Positions 5,901 to 6,787 of a stretch of 6,787 bases of DNA are shown piece after piece. The stretch is from CAYGZC01 sp964354225 (GTDB lineage: Bacteria > Bacteroidota > Ignavibacteria > UBA10030 > SZUA-254): assembly GCA_964354225.1 (NCBI GenBank), contig CAYGZC010000147.1, forward strand, positions 1 through 6,787, given 5' to 3'. The notes under the pieces were generated by a model that saw nothing but the letters and a program-made list of their open reading frames with translations, was not told where the DNA came from and ran no database searches. Within the stretch, counting starts at the first letter, position 1; the number at the start of each line of letters is the position of its first letter. A program made the translations under genes and the position numbers.

Positions 5901-6787
5901 ATGGATATGATTAGAATTAATATCATTAATGATAGAAAGAAGAAGGTTACAGATATTCTGTTTCGGTGTATATTTTTTGTTTTAATCACGGTCTCACTAC
6001 TGACTACTGTTGGATTTTCACAGAAGATAATAAACCATGACTATCCAAGGATAGCAACGCTTGAATGGATGGGTGGTAATGTGAAATGGTTAAGTAAGTT
6101 CGACCTTATCCTGGCAGGAGCAAACCGCGATAGTTTGATCTATAGATCGGTGAAAGCCACAAATCCGAATACATATATACTCCAGACAATGGATTGGAAT
6201 GCTGGTGGACCTTTCCATGTTTGGGGTAACCCTGATGCCATTCCTGCAGAGTGGCGACTGAGACATAGTGATGGCTCATATCTTAATTATGGTAGTAATT
6301 ATTTTCTTGATGTGACAGATTACTGTGGTTTATACAACGGTGAAAAATATAATGAAGCATTACCGAGACGTTTAATGGAAATAACTGATTGGTCTTCAAT
6401 CGATGGTCAAAGCAGCGATGGAACTTGGAATTTTCCATGGGGCAATGGCGGAGATATTGACCTCGACCGTAATAACGTTAACGATTACTCCGAGCATGGT
6501 CAAGCGTGGATAAAGGCGAAGTGGGATGCGGGACAAAATGCTATCAGGAATAACCTCCATGAAAAGTATAAGGCAAAGTGGGGAAATGCAAACGCTAAAT
6601 TGATTTTCTCATGGACGTATGATGATACAATGTGTGTTCACGTATCAAATGGTCTTGGTTGGGAAGATATGTACAGAAATAGTCCAGTTGATTTTGTTAC
6701 TGGTTTGAATTTATTCAATCAATGGGATACGATCGGACCAATACCACGTATAAATGTAATGAAAATTCAAATTGGGTATGATGCAAC
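5901..6787 (+). CDS. N-terminal part of a secreted putative glycoside hydrolase (runs off the right end; continues at base 1)
   Basis: This is the first 295 codons of a gene that continues in frame from base 1 through the 104-bp end overlap. Joined, the product is 1,211 residues. Residues 1-16 are basic and polar (KKK at 13-15), 18-38 are hydrophobic, and a GFS-Q sequence at 38-41 looks like a signal peptidase I site, so Sec export is likely. From about residue 48 the sequence (RIATLEWMGG, FDLILAG, TYILQTMDWN, KLIFSWTYDD) shows the alternating strands expected of a TIM barrel. It resembles the hypothetical glycosyl hydrolase (GHL) families, perhaps GHL15; this is recalled, not searched. A DxDxD...D stretch at 185-195 could bind calcium. 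No substrate can be named. The ATG at 5901 is chosen over ATG 5907 or TTG 5898; an in-frame stop lies at 5886-5888. There is no clear Shine-Dalgarno, and a hairpin (5872-5896) occupies its place. Confidence 0.85.
   Translation, partial: MDMIRINIINDRKKKVTDILFRCIFFVLITVSLLTTVGFSQKIINHDYPRIATLEWMGGNVKWLSKFDLILAGANRDSLIYRSVKATNPNTYILQTMDWNAGGPFHVWGNPDAIPAEWRLRHSDGSYLNYGSNYFLDVTDYCGLYNGEKYNEALPRRLMEITDWSSIDGQSSDGTWNFPWGNGGDIDLDRNNVNDYSEHGQAWIKAKWDAGQNAIRNNLHEKYKAKWGNANAKLIFSWTYDDTMCVHVSNGLGWEDMYRNSPVDFVTGLNLFNQWDTIGPIPRINVMKIQIGYDA
6684..6787 (+). repeat. Right copy of the exact 104-bp terminal direct repeat
   Basis: This is identical to bases 1-104. It holds codons 262-295 (plus two bases) of the gene starting at 5901. 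Nothing before base 1 is available, so the sequence cannot show whether the repeat extends further left. Confidence 0.97.

Noticed and set aside
1..6787. Plasmid or phage genome
   Set aside because: Despite the circular ends, no replication initiator, partition, relaxase, capsid or packaging gene, iteron array or origin-like structure is visible.

Overview
The window is AT-rich DNA in which every gene lies on the + strand. It most likely comes from a Bacteroidota-like bacterium of the Ignavibacteria/Chlorobi/Calditrichota kind. The main evidence is a large secreted protein ending in a YPNPFNPTT...GVYFYRI...KRMILLK tail, the type-A sorting domain of the type IX secretion system (T9SS). Weak or absent Shine-Dalgarno sites at two of the three genes also fit. 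The lineage is inferred; there is no rRNA or marker gene here.

The first 104 bases are repeated exactly as the last 104 (1-104 = 6684-6787). The sequence therefore closes on itself as a 6,683-bp circle or tandem unit. The reading frame that starts at 5901 runs off the right end and continues in frame from base 1 to the stop at 2851-2853. Joined, it encodes one intact 1,211-residue protein: signal peptide, putative TIM-barrel glycoside hydrolase, Golvesin/Xly-CBD-like module, three fibronectin type III repeats, two ASH-type modules and the T9SS tail.

Layout: 1-2853 is the 3' part of that gene, followed by a strong intrinsic terminator (2884-2927). About 400 bp without a convincing gene (2928-3330) hold hairpins, repeated palindromes and a possible decayed minus-strand gene start. 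A family-2 glycosyltransferase (3331-4230) follows, ending in an AT-rich hairpin, then about 280 bp of non-coding DNA. A complete IS30-family insertion sequence (4525-5578) has 20-bp imperfect inverted repeats and a DD(33)E transposase whose start sits against a long hairpin. Another 320 bp of AT-rich non-coding DNA, with two tandem hairpins, leads to the start of the large secreted gene (5901 to the right end).

Functionally the non-IS genes concern surface carbohydrate: an exported, surface-anchored putative glycosidase and a cytoplasmic sugar transferase. A shared pathway is not shown, because a terminator separates them. No replication, partition, mobilisation or phage gene is visible. The circle is thus more likely a tandem repeat, an IS-derived excision circle or an assembly loop than a self-replicating plasmid.
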